Of a DNA stretch of 64,000 nucleotides, positions 46,050 through 53,953 are shown piece after piece. The notes under the pieces are model-generated. The model had not been told where the DNA came from. It searched no databases and worked only from the letters and a program-made list of their open reading frames with translations. The stretch's first letter is position 1. Each line of letters begins with the position of its first letter. The stretch is taken from contig NOXC01000001.1 in assembly GCA_003265435.1 (NCBI GenBank), positions 310,001-374,000 of the forward strand, written 5' to 3'. The position numbers and the translations under genes are program-made. The DNA comes from Cellvibrionaceae bacterium AOL6. GTDB taxonomy: Bacteria > Pseudomonadota > Gammaproteobacteria > Pseudomonadales > Cellvibrionaceae.

Positions 46050-46952
46050 TCAACTCTCCGGTTTATGACGCAAGGCCTCAAGAATGATGGGGAAGGCACC
46101 GGATGCTTGTTTTCGGCTGGGGTAGTAGAGGTGGTAACCCGTATACGGATCGCACCAGTTATCCAATACGCGAATTAGACGGCCTGCTTCTATGTGGTCC
46201 AGGACTGTGTCCTCTGGGAGATAGGCCAAGCCTTGGCCAGCTACAGCCGCCCGGACGATGGGGCTCACGCTGTTGTAAACCCATTGCCCAGACACCTTCA
46301 CCGTAAATTCTCGACCGTCCTCATCGAATACCCAGGGTAACAGGCCCCCGTGGGTCGGGAGTCGTAGGTTGATGCAGTTGTGCTCGGTCAACGCCTTAGG
46401 CGATGTGGGTTGAGCGTGTTTTTCGAAGTACTCGGGCGACCCCACGACGGCAATACGCTGGTCAGGTCCGATGCGTACTGCAATCATGTCTTTATCCAGC
46501 TCATCCCCTAAGCGAACGCCCGCATCAAAGCGTTCGGCTGCGATATCGGTCCGCGCAAAGTCTACGGTGACCTCTACCGTGATATCCGGGTACTGGGGCA
46601 AGATTTTGGCAAGCTTGTGCCAAATGATAGAGTTCGCTGCATGCTCAGCGGTCGTAATCCGGACCGTGCCAGAGGGTTTTTCTCGTTGTTCTCGTACCGA
46701 TTCGAGTTCGCGTTCTATCTCCTCAAAATGCGGTGCCACGCGCTGGTAGAAGCGTTCTCCTGCTTCCGTGGTCGAAACGCTGCGGGTGGTTCGAGTGAGT
46801 AAGCGTACGCCGAGCCTCCCTTCCAGTGTCCGAATAGAGTGACTCAAGGCCGAGGTAGATAGCCCCATCGTTGCAGCCGCCCGGCTAAAGCTCCCTTCTT
46901 TAACAATTTGGATGAAGGCTAATACGTCACCATAATTTTTCTTAGTGGCCAT
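46050..46952 (-). CDS. LysR-family transcriptional regulator
   Basis: A 300-residue LysR regulator. The N-terminal winged helix (FIQIVKEGSFSRAAATMGLS, TSALSHSIRTLEGRLGVRLL) is followed by the periplasmic-binding-protein-like effector domain (SGTVRITTAEHAANSIIWHK). It is of the subgroup with a C-terminal GYHLYYPSRKQASGAF segment. It lies on the same strand as the DUF418 gene, 153 bp upstream of it, and may or may not regulate it. The target cannot be read from sequence. Confidence 0.92.
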   Translation of the reverse strand: MATKKNYGDVLAFIQIVKEGSFSRAAATMGLSTSALSHSIRTLEGRLGVRLLTRTTRSVSTTEAGERFYQRVAPHFEEIERELESVREQREKPSGTVRITTAEHAANSIIWHKLAKILPQYPDITVEVTVDFARTDIAAERFDAGVRLGDELDKDMIAVRIGPDQRIAVVGSPEYFEKHAQPTSPKALTEHNCINLRLPTHGGLLPWVFDEDGREFTVKVSGQWVYNSVSPIVRAAVAGQGLAYLPEDTVLDHIEAGRLIRVLDNWCDPYTGYHLYYPSRKQASGAFPIILEALRHKPES

Positions 46953-47041
46953 TATTGAAATCTATTAAACATTCGTTTGGGATTGTACGAATTTTTCAAT
47001 GAGTCTGAATACGTTTGGCATGCGCTCCGTTGCAGGCGTTG

Positions 47042-48214
47042 TCATTCCGTCTGCGAGCGATCCCCGTTTGCACACGCATTTTTGAACACTTTAGGTGTGC
47101 ATCCATATTCCTTCTTAAACAGCGTATTGAAGTAGGCCACGCTCTTGTATCCCACGGAATAGACGATTTCGGCAATCTTCGCGTCGGGTTTTTCTGCCAG
47201 CAGCCTCGCCGCTTCAGTCAGTCGTAGCTTGTTTAGATACGCGCTGAAGGTATAGCCAATTTCATGCTTGAGGATGTCGTTGATCTTGTTTCGGTTCACG
47301 CCAAGTGCTTTAACGGCGGCTTCGAGGCTGAGGTCTGGGTCCGCATACTCGGAGGCCATAAAGCGCAGCACCGCTGCCGTTTCCTTGTGTTTCTGTGGTT
47401 CGACAGTGAGTTGTTTATAGGCGACGAGGGGACGGTCTCGCTGCAGTTTGTCCCGGATCGTCTCCGCGGTGTAATGCAGGTGGCCTCGGATAAAGGCGTA
47501 GAGGTAAACGCCCCACAAAATGGCGCTAAATGCAGCGAACAGGTATAAAAACCGCGCGTCTAGGCCGCGTAGTGCCATCGCATCAATGTTGACGAAGGCA
47601 TCGACATCGACTGGGCTTTGAAAGGATGCGTTGAATGCCATCATCGATACCTCAGCGAGATCATAGGCCTGCGAGGACAAATCCAGATTGTATTCCTCCA
47701 GCCACCACTGCGGGGTTTCCATGTGGCGAACGTCGATCTCCACTTCCTGCCACTGCGGCCCACATGAAAAAAAGGCCGTCGGTGTTCGGTAAGTTTCGCG
47801 CTTGCCAGCTTGAGTCAGACCGGGTTCTTCTGTGTACAGCGATAGAGACAATACATTCGCAGGTTGGCACTTCACTCGGAAGCGCACACTGTCAAAACGC
47901 GAGAGGTTCACCTGTGCGGGTGCCTCGGCTTCGCCGGTAAAGGCCATTAAGAACGACGCGTAGGGATACTGAATCGCACGCGCAAGGTGCATGCTGAAGC
48001 TGAGGCTGTAGGTGTCGTCGTGGAGCACGATCTGCGACTTTCCCCCTTGCAACGCATCGTAGTTCAGATCGCTGGTCCACGGGTACTTGCCTTCATAGCC
48101 TGGGAATAATTTCACATTTAAAAAAGCCTGACTCATGGTGAAATACCCCGCAAGAAGGGTGATACCGAGGCAAAGCGCGGCGTAAAGGAGCGCCTGTTTA
48201 TAAAATTTGATCAT
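47042..48214 (-). CDS. membrane-anchored AraC-type regulator with periplasmic sensor domain
   Basis: A 390-residue protein from ATG 48214 (ATG 48232 also in frame). Helix 1 (LLYAALCLGITLLAGYFTM) leads to a ~200-residue periplasmic beta-sandwich-like domain (FDSVRFRVKCQPANVLSLSL, CGPQWQEVEIDVRHMETPQW) reminiscent of carbohydrate-binding or complex-I-intermediate-type folds. Helix 2 (FLYLFAAFSAILWGVYLYAF) follows, and the cytoplasmic C-terminus has an AraC DNA-binding domain (SLEAAVKALGVNRNKINDIL, IAEIVYSVGYKSVAYFNTLF). It diverges from the GH43 gene, so it is the likely local regulator, sensing a periplasmic sugar. Confidence 0.85.
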   Translation of the reverse strand: MIKFYKQALLYAALCLGITLLAGYFTMSQAFLNVKLFPGYEGKYPWTSDLNYDALQGGKSQIVLHDDTYSLSFSMHLARAIQYPYASFLMAFTGEAEAPAQVNLSRFDSVRFRVKCQPANVLSLSLYTEEPGLTQAGKRETYRTPTAFFSCGPQWQEVEIDVRHMETPQWWLEEYNLDLSSQAYDLAEVSMMAFNASFQSPVDVDAFVNIDAMALRGLDARFLYLFAAFSAILWGVYLYAFIRGHLHYTAETIRDKLQRDRPLVAYKQLTVEPQKHKETAAVLRFMASEYADPDLSLEAAVKALGVNRNKINDILKHEIGYTFSAYLNKLRLTEAARLLAEKPDAKIAEIVYSVGYKSVAYFNTLFKKEYGCTPKVFKNACANGDRSQTE

Positions 48215-48486
48215 GGGGTATTCACTGCTCAATCACCACTGAACTCAAGCATTCACTTATATTGATGCGCGCTGTGCATGGCTTTCTATCTAATAGTCGT
48301 CTTGCAACTATGTCAATCTCAGCGTGCTTGGGATAGCTGAGGAATTTGGCGACCCGAACTATCAGAATTTACACAGATTTTATTGTTTTCTGCACCTGTG
48401 AAAGTGATTTAAGGGTAAATGATAGAGCGCAAATGCGCGAGGCGGTGTAATGGCGTTCTCATCCCATAATAAAAAGACAGAGCGCG

Positions 48487-50121
48487 ATGACTTCACGTAG
48501 AACCTGGCTCAAAGCCTGTGCGGGTACGGCCCTCGGGTCGATGGTACTTCCCGGCGCCGCCCGTGCCGGGCAGCAACAGAGCGACTGTAAAGACGAGGCA
48601 CCCCTGCGTTGGGGACTTGGCCCGGAGTCTCAACGTCGAGCCGATTTAGGCAACGGCTACTTCTTTAATCCCATTGTGCCCGGTGATCACCCGGACCCCA
48701 CCGTGTTGAAAGATGGCGACAACTATTACATGACGTTTTCGTCGTTCGACACCTACCCGGGCATCATCATCTGGCATTCCAAAGACCTCGTGAACTGGAC
48801 ACCACTTGGCCCTGCATTGCACAAACCGATAGGCACCGTGTGGGCACTGGACCTGTGTAAAGTCGGGGATCGCTACTACGTCTATATTCCGGCGGCAGAG
48901 CCGGGTAAGCCGTGGTCGATCTACGTCATTTGGACGGATGATATTCGCGGTACGTGGAGCGACCCCATCGATCTGGATATCCCTCACTGTATTGATCCGG
49001 GGCACGCCGTAGGCGAGGACGGTAAGCGCTATCTTTTCGTCAACGGTATTCGCAAAATTCTTCTGCGTGACGACGGCCTGGCCACGCAGGGCGAGTTGCA
49101 AGCGGCTTACGAGCCCTGGCGCTACCCAGAATCGTGGATCACCGAAAATTTCGCGCCGGAAGGCCCAAAGATCACACGACACAATGGCTGGTTTTACTTA
49201 ATTACGGCCGTGGGTGGGACGGCGGGCCCGGTGACCGGGCATATGGTGATTGCCGCGCGCTCCCGTTCAATTCATGGCCCCTGGGAGCACTGCCCCAACA
49301 ACCCCTTGGTGCGCACGGAGTCCGAAGACGAATTGTGGTGGTCTCGTGGCCACGCGACGCTGGTGGAGGGCCCTTCCGGCGCTTGGTGGATGATATATCA
49401 CGGTTACGAGCGCGACTTTCGCACCTTGGGCCGCCAAACCCTGCTGGAACCGATCGAGTGGACGGATGATGGTTGGTTTCGCGCGCTCGGTGGCGACCTG
49501 TCATCTCCCCTGCCCCTCCCTGCCCAACGCAAGCAGCAAGTCAGCGGTTTGGCACTGAGCGATGATTTCAGCGTAAACACGCTCGGCGCGCGCTGGCACT
49601 TTTATCGACCGGGGCCTGATGAGCAGGCGCGTTTACGCTTTGGGCGGGAAGGTTTGCTGTTTGAAGGTCGTGGCCAGAGTTTGGCAGATAGCTCGCCGCT
49701 AACGTGTGTACCTGTGGATCGCGCCTATGAAGTGAGTGTTGAATTGACCTTGCTCGATGAGCACGCAGAGGCGGCCTTGGGGCTGTTTTACAACGAAAAG
49801 GCCTATGTCGGGGTCGGCTTCTCGCGCACGGCCATCAAGTCCTATCAATACGCCGAAGAGCAAACGTGGGCCCGGCAGGCACGGAACATCCAAACCGTGC
49901 AGGTAGCGCTGGTCAACGACGAACATGTGATTACGTATCGCTACTCTTTTGATGGAGGCGAACACTGGCAGACCCATCCGACGCGCATGGAAGTCTCTGG
50001 CATGCACCACAACGTGTTTGGCGGTTTTCTCTGTCTTCGACCGGCCTTATTCAGTTTGGGGAAGGGTCGCGTGCGCTACGCCAATTTTCGCTATCGCGCG
50101 CTGAGGGAGGGTCGCGTATGA
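48487..50121 (+). CDS. GH43-like glycoside hydrolase with Tat signal
   Basis: A 544-residue exported hydrolase. The start MTSRRTWLKACAGTALGSM has the twin-arginine Tat pattern and ends near AARAG. A five-bladed GH43 propeller follows (about 55-340), with candidate catalytic Asp70 (GDHPDPTVLKDGDNYYMTFS), Asp170 (IDPGHAVGEDGKRYLF) and Glu225 (FAPEGPKIT). The C-terminal ~185 residues (SDDFSVNTLGARWHFYRPG onward) match the concanavalin-type domain of beta-xylosidase-like GH43. Activity is probably on an alpha-L-arabinose or beta-xylose linkage, but the substrate is not certain. It overlaps the IclR gene by 4 bp. Confidence 0.88.
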   Translation: MTSRRTWLKACAGTALGSMVLPGAARAGQQQSDCKDEAPLRWGLGPESQRRADLGNGYFFNPIVPGDHPDPTVLKDGDNYYMTFSSFDTYPGIIIWHSKDLVNWTPLGPALHKPIGTVWALDLCKVGDRYYVYIPAAEPGKPWSIYVIWTDDIRGTWSDPIDLDIPHCIDPGHAVGEDGKRYLFVNGIRKILLRDDGLATQGELQAAYEPWRYPESWITENFAPEGPKITRHNGWFYLITAVGGTAGPVTGHMVIAARSRSIHGPWEHCPNNPLVRTESEDELWWSRGHATLVEGPSGAWWMIYHGYERDFRTLGRQTLLEPIEWTDDGWFRALGGDLSSPLPLPAQRKQQVSGLALSDDFSVNTLGARWHFYRPGPDEQARLRFGREGLLFEGRGQSLADSSPLTCVPVDRAYEVSVELTLLDEHAEAALGLFYNEKAYVGVGFSRTAIKSYQYAEEQTWARQARNIQTVQVALVNDEHVITYRYSFDGGEHWQTHPTRMEVSGMHHNVFGGFLCLRPALFSLGKGRVRYANFRYRALREGRV

Positions 50122-50885
50122 CCATTGTGGATATGCAGCGCTACCAAGCGCCTTCACTCAGCAAAGCGCTGGAAATTCTCGAGTATGTTGCCAAACTCGA
50201 TCGCCCGCTGAGTTTGAGCGAATTAGCCAAGGCCCTCGACCGTTCGGTCACCGAGATTTACCGCATTGTGGTGGTTCTGAAAGATCGCGGTTACCTCTTG
50301 GCCGATGAGCGCAAATGGATTCGCTTGAACACCCGAGCCCTTACGATGCGGCAGGTCTTTGATTCGGAAGATGTACTGCTTGAAAAAGCCATAGAAGTGC
50401 AGAGACAGCTTAGTGAGCGTACGCGCGAAAGCAGCTTTTTGTCCGTGGTATCGGGTCTGGATGCGGTTGTGGTGTCGACGGTAAGCGGCACTCGGGACTA
50501 CGATCTACAGATTCGGCTCGGCTGTGCCAGGCCGCTGTGGGCTTCGCCTACCGGGCTTGCGATGCTGGCGGTCATGCTTGAGGGGGAGCGGGAACGCTAC
50601 TTTCACTCGCTCGGCGATCGCAAGGACCAACCGTCCCTGGAAGTGCTTCGCGAGCGCGTATCGGCTGCAGGTCACACGCCGGTTGTCAGCGACACGCTAT
50701 CCAATACGGCGATAGGTGAACATGCGGTGGCCTTCCAGACGGAGGGAGGCGGTGTGGCGGCACTGTCTTTGATGGCGCTTCGCACGCAATCCGACCCGAA
50801 ACGGGACGATCTAGCCATGCTGTTGCATTGTTGCGGCGCATCGCTCCAGGGCGATGTGTTGAGTGAGCGCGGTACGGTGGCTTGA
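50118..50885 (+). CDS. IclR-family transcriptional regulator
   Basis: A 255-residue IclR regulator overlapping the GH43 stop (ATGA), so it is translated with the hydrolase. The N-terminal winged helix (LSKALEILEYVAKLDRPLSL, SELAKALDRSVTEIYRIVVV) is followed by the effector-binding domain (ARPLWASPTGLAMLAVMLEG). IclR proteins often control sugar or aromatic catabolism. The locus thus has two regulators of different families for one hydrolase. Confidence 0.92.
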   Translation: MTIVDMQRYQAPSLSKALEILEYVAKLDRPLSLSELAKALDRSVTEIYRIVVVLKDRGYLLADERKWIRLNTRALTMRQVFDSEDVLLEKAIEVQRQLSERTRESSFLSVVSGLDAVVVSTVSGTRDYDLQIRLGCARPLWASPTGLAMLAVMLEGERERYFHSLGDRKDQPSLEVLRERVSAAGHTPVVSDTLSNTAIGEHAVAFQTEGGGVAALSLMALRTQSDPKRDDLAMLLHCCGASLQGDVLSERGTVA

Positions 50886-50914
50886 GTGCTCCACCTTAGG
50901 CGTGTCCAACGAAA

Positions 50915-51835
50915 TCAGGTGGGTTCGGGCTCCAGCAAGACCTCACCGTAAGAGCTGACTACCGCCGCGCCGCCGATGCGGATATTCAAGCCCTCTTCCT
51001 CACGCTTGTCGAGTTCGAGATGCAGGGTGCTTTGACGTTCGTTGTTCGCGCCACGTCGAACAGTGATGCTGTGTGTGCCTTTGCGTACGTGGTCTTGCGC
51101 ATTGAGATAGGCGGCAAAGGCGGGCAGCGCATCGCCCACAGCCGGGTCGCTGCCACGGGCGGCCCCTTTGACGAGCAGGCGCGCGTGAAAGTCCGCACCA
51201 CTCCTATCGGTACTCGGCGCAAACACCAGAATTTCATCCACGAGACTGGTTGGCAGCGAGCTCTGCACCCATTGGTTCAACGAGATTTCAGCCTCTCTGA
51301 CCGCGTGATACGACTTCAGTGGTACGACCAGAATGGGCTTGCCACACTGGCTGATCATGCTTTGGTAGTGGCGGTGACTGATGTCATCCGCAGACAACTG
51401 AATGATGTTCGCGAGTTCGTCCTGCTCCGGCACGAAGCGGTCGATGCTGGGCAGCAGGTGTTCTTTCAACAGGAAGGGAAAGCGCTTGGCGCTGGTATCA
51501 ATGTAGGCTTCGATGGCGTCTTCGACGGTGTCGATTTTGATAGGGGTACTGCCGTCGACTTGTTGAATTTGAGCACTGTGTTTGAGTGCAGCAAGCCCCG
51601 CGATTAAAGCATGGGCACCCGGTACACAAGCGCCTTCGGAATTGTAGCTGCGAAACCCATAGCGGCGGCCGGGGTCAATGCTGTGGATGAAAACGGTATC
51701 ATCCGCGACCACCTCTTCTGCGAGGGGGCGTAAAAACGCGGGTGGAATCTGGTCTGCATCCGGAAACACGGCGACAGGTACGCCCCCGAATACGACATCT
51801 GAGAATGCATCGACGATAAAATATCGATAGCCCAT
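50915..51835 (-). CDS. PhzF-like isomerase-fold protein with altered active-site motifs
   Basis: A 306-residue protein with the PhzF start pattern (YFIVDAFSDVVFGGVPVAVF, PPAFLRPLAEE). The active-site Glu of PhzF (E45 in NLSESTF) aligns with Asp46 (ADDTVF). The usual GHP-type loop is replaced by VPGAHALIAG, and the C-terminal DAATGSA-type loop by SDPAVGDALPAF. The fold assignment is fairly secure; catalytic activity is not. It faces away from the neighbouring surface-protein gene. Confidence 0.72.
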   Translation of the reverse strand: MGYRYFIVDAFSDVVFGGVPVAVFPDADQIPPAFLRPLAEEVVADDTVFIHSIDPGRRYGFRSYNSEGACVPGAHALIAGLAALKHSAQIQQVDGSTPIKIDTVEDAIEAYIDTSAKRFPFLLKEHLLPSIDRFVPEQDELANIIQLSADDISHRHYQSMISQCGKPILVVPLKSYHAVREAEISLNQWVQSSLPTSLVDEILVFAPSTDRSGADFHARLLVKGAARGSDPAVGDALPAFAAYLNAQDHVRKGTHSITVRRGANNERQSTLHLELDKREEEGLNIRIGGAAVVSSYGEVLLEPEPT

Positions 51836-52070
51836 CCTGGCCTCCGTTGTTTCTTGTTTTTGTTACGGCCTTACCTTTGCCGAGCTTTCTATGTGCACAA
51901 CGACGGCCCTAATCTAACGCGTCCCGCGCGCGTATTTCAAGAAATATGCGTGGTATCGTGTTATAAATGTGTGCAATGCCCGTTTTTTACGGAATAAGCA
52001 CTAAGCTTTTCAGGCCACAATAAATACACTGAGCTACACAGCGTCGTTAAGAGGTAAAAGGAGCCACCTC

Positions 52071-53885
52071 ATGAAGGCAATACGTTTATTACATGTGACC
52101 GTTTTGGCGGTACTTGCGGGTATATCTACCCAGGCCTTCAGCCATGGTGGTGGGCACCCTGTCCGCTACGTTAGCCCTGACGGCAATGATCAGGGTGAAT
52201 GCGCGAGCCCGAATTCCCCGTGCCGTAGCCTGAGCTATGCCGTGACGATGAGCAGCAAGGGCGATCAGATCCTGATGGCATCCGGGGAGTATGTACTGGA
52301 TGAGCTCGATGTGTTCTACCTGCTCAGCGACATGGTCAAAATCCGAGGCGGTTACAGTAGCCAGGACGCCTACGCGCACTACGCCCCCCAAGAAAACCTC
52401 ACCACTGTGATAGGCATTCCAGCGCAATACCGCTCGGCGCTGGCTGAGCGTGGTTTTCGATTATTGCAGGATGAAAAACACATCGAAACCGGGGTCGCGA
52501 AACAGGAAAAGGGCTGGCTCGCGACCTATCGCAAACTGACTACCACGGCATCCTCTTCACAGGCCTGCGTCAACGGGATGTCCGGTGCAAACCCCTGTGC
52601 GAATATTGATCGTGTTGCTCACGTGCCTCTGAGCGCATTTGACGCCGAGCCAAGCAGCGCCAACGACATCTGGGGCTTCGTCGATTTGAATACCGGGCGT
52701 GAGTATGCGCTGGTGGGGCTCGCGAATGGCACCAGCGTGTGGGATGTGACTGCGCCCGAAGCACCGGTTGAAGTGGGTCACGTCGCGGGCGCTCAAAGCG
52801 GCTGGCGTGATATTAAAGTGTACCAGTATCACGATGCGAATCTTGGCCGGTACCGCGCCTACGCCTACGTGACAACGGAGGGCGTTCAAGGTCTACAGAT
52901 TCTTGATCTGACGGAGCTGCCCGAGCGTGTTTCCCTCGCAACGGTGCGCAATGATGACCTGCTGACGGCACATAATGTCTACCTCTCAAACGTGGATTAT
53001 GCGACCGGAGAAGCCTTGGAAGGCTTGGATGCCTACCTTTATGTGGCGGGTTCAAACCGCGACGGCGGCGCCTACCGCGTGTACAACCTGGACAACCCCG
53101 AAGCGCCGACACTCGTGGCCGTTGGCGCTGGCGGATACATTCACGATGCCGCGTCTACAGTGATTCGAGATGAGCGTGCCGCACAGTGTGCGCACGCGGA
53201 GGGTCATTGCGAAGTGTTGGTCGATTTTAATGAGACGACCGTGGACCTGTGGGATATGACGGACAAAACCCAACCTGTGCTCATCAGTCAAACCAGCTAT
53301 CCGGGTGTGGGGTACGTACACAGTGGATGGGTGTCAGAAGACACCTTGACCGTCTTTGTGCAGGACGAGCTTGATGAGCGAGGGAGTGGCTTGAACACTA
53401 CCCTGCGCGCGATGAGTATTCAGTCGTTAACCGAACCGCAATTTGTGGGCACTTACACGGGCCCAACCCGTGCCATTGACCACAACGGCTTCACTGTCGG
53501 TACCACCTACTACATGTCAAACTATCGTCGTGGCCTCACGGTGCTCGACGTCGCTGACCCGGCCAACATGGAGGAAATCGGGTATTTCGATACCTTCGCG
53601 GTACCGGCGGATAACACGGCATCCTTTAATGGTGCCTGGGGTGTTTACCCGTTTTTGCCGTCGGGTAACTTGCTTGTCAGTGACATTGAATACGGTCTTT
53701 GGGTACTGAAGATGAATGACGGTGGTACCCTGCCCTCGCCTGCGCCTAGCCCCGAGCCCAGCCCCAGCAGCGAACCTGAACCCTCCGTTCCCGCCGACAG
53801 TGGCGGTTCGGGTGGTGGCGCCGCAGGCATTGGAAGCCTTTTGCTTATGATTGCCGTCGCCTATTGGCGCCGGCGTCGCCATTGA
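52071..53885 (+). CDS. choice-of-anchor B family exported protein with probable GlyGly-CTERM tail
   Basis: A 604-residue exported protein. The signal peptide (MKAIRLLHVTVLAVLAGIST, QAFS) precedes a short pectate-lyase-like opening (VRYVSPDGNDQGECASPNSP, CRSLSYA), then repeated LVIVD-type propeller motifs (YALVGLANGTSVWDVTAPEA, YRVYNLDNPEAPTLVAV, GLTVLDVADPANMEEIGYF). A Pro/Ser/Glu linker (about residues 562-580) leads to a Gly-rich segment, one helix (AAGIGSLLLMIAVAYW) and RRRRH. The tail fits a GlyGly-CTERM rhombosortase substrate. The family name refers to such variable anchors; function is unknown. Confidence 0.82.
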   Translation: MKAIRLLHVTVLAVLAGISTQAFSHGGGHPVRYVSPDGNDQGECASPNSPCRSLSYAVTMSSKGDQILMASGEYVLDELDVFYLLSDMVKIRGGYSSQDAYAHYAPQENLTTVIGIPAQYRSALAERGFRLLQDEKHIETGVAKQEKGWLATYRKLTTTASSSQACVNGMSGANPCANIDRVAHVPLSAFDAEPSSANDIWGFVDLNTGREYALVGLANGTSVWDVTAPEAPVEVGHVAGAQSGWRDIKVYQYHDANLGRYRAYAYVTTEGVQGLQILDLTELPERVSLATVRNDDLLTAHNVYLSNVDYATGEALEGLDAYLYVAGSNRDGGAYRVYNLDNPEAPTLVAVGAGGYIHDAASTVIRDERAAQCAHAEGHCEVLVDFNETTVDLWDMTDKTQPVLISQTSYPGVGYVHSGWVSEDTLTVFVQDELDERGSGLNTTLRAMSIQSLTEPQFVGTYTGPTRAIDHNGFTVGTTYYMSNYRRGLTVLDVADPANMEEIGYFDTFAVPADNTASFNGAWGVYPFLPSGNLLVSDIEYGLWVLKMNDGGTLPSPAPSPEPSPSSEPEPSVPADSGGSGGGAAGIGSLLLMIAVAYWRRRRH

Positions 53886-53953
53886 AACCACACAGCGTGG
53901 CTACATATAAGTGAGAACCGTTCATTGTATGTGCCGCGCGAGCTAGAGAATTT

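Noticed and set aside
48215-48486. Search for operator or promoter in the AraC-GH43 intergenic region
   Set aside because: No convincing -35/-10 pair or symmetric site; control is inferred only from the divergent layout.
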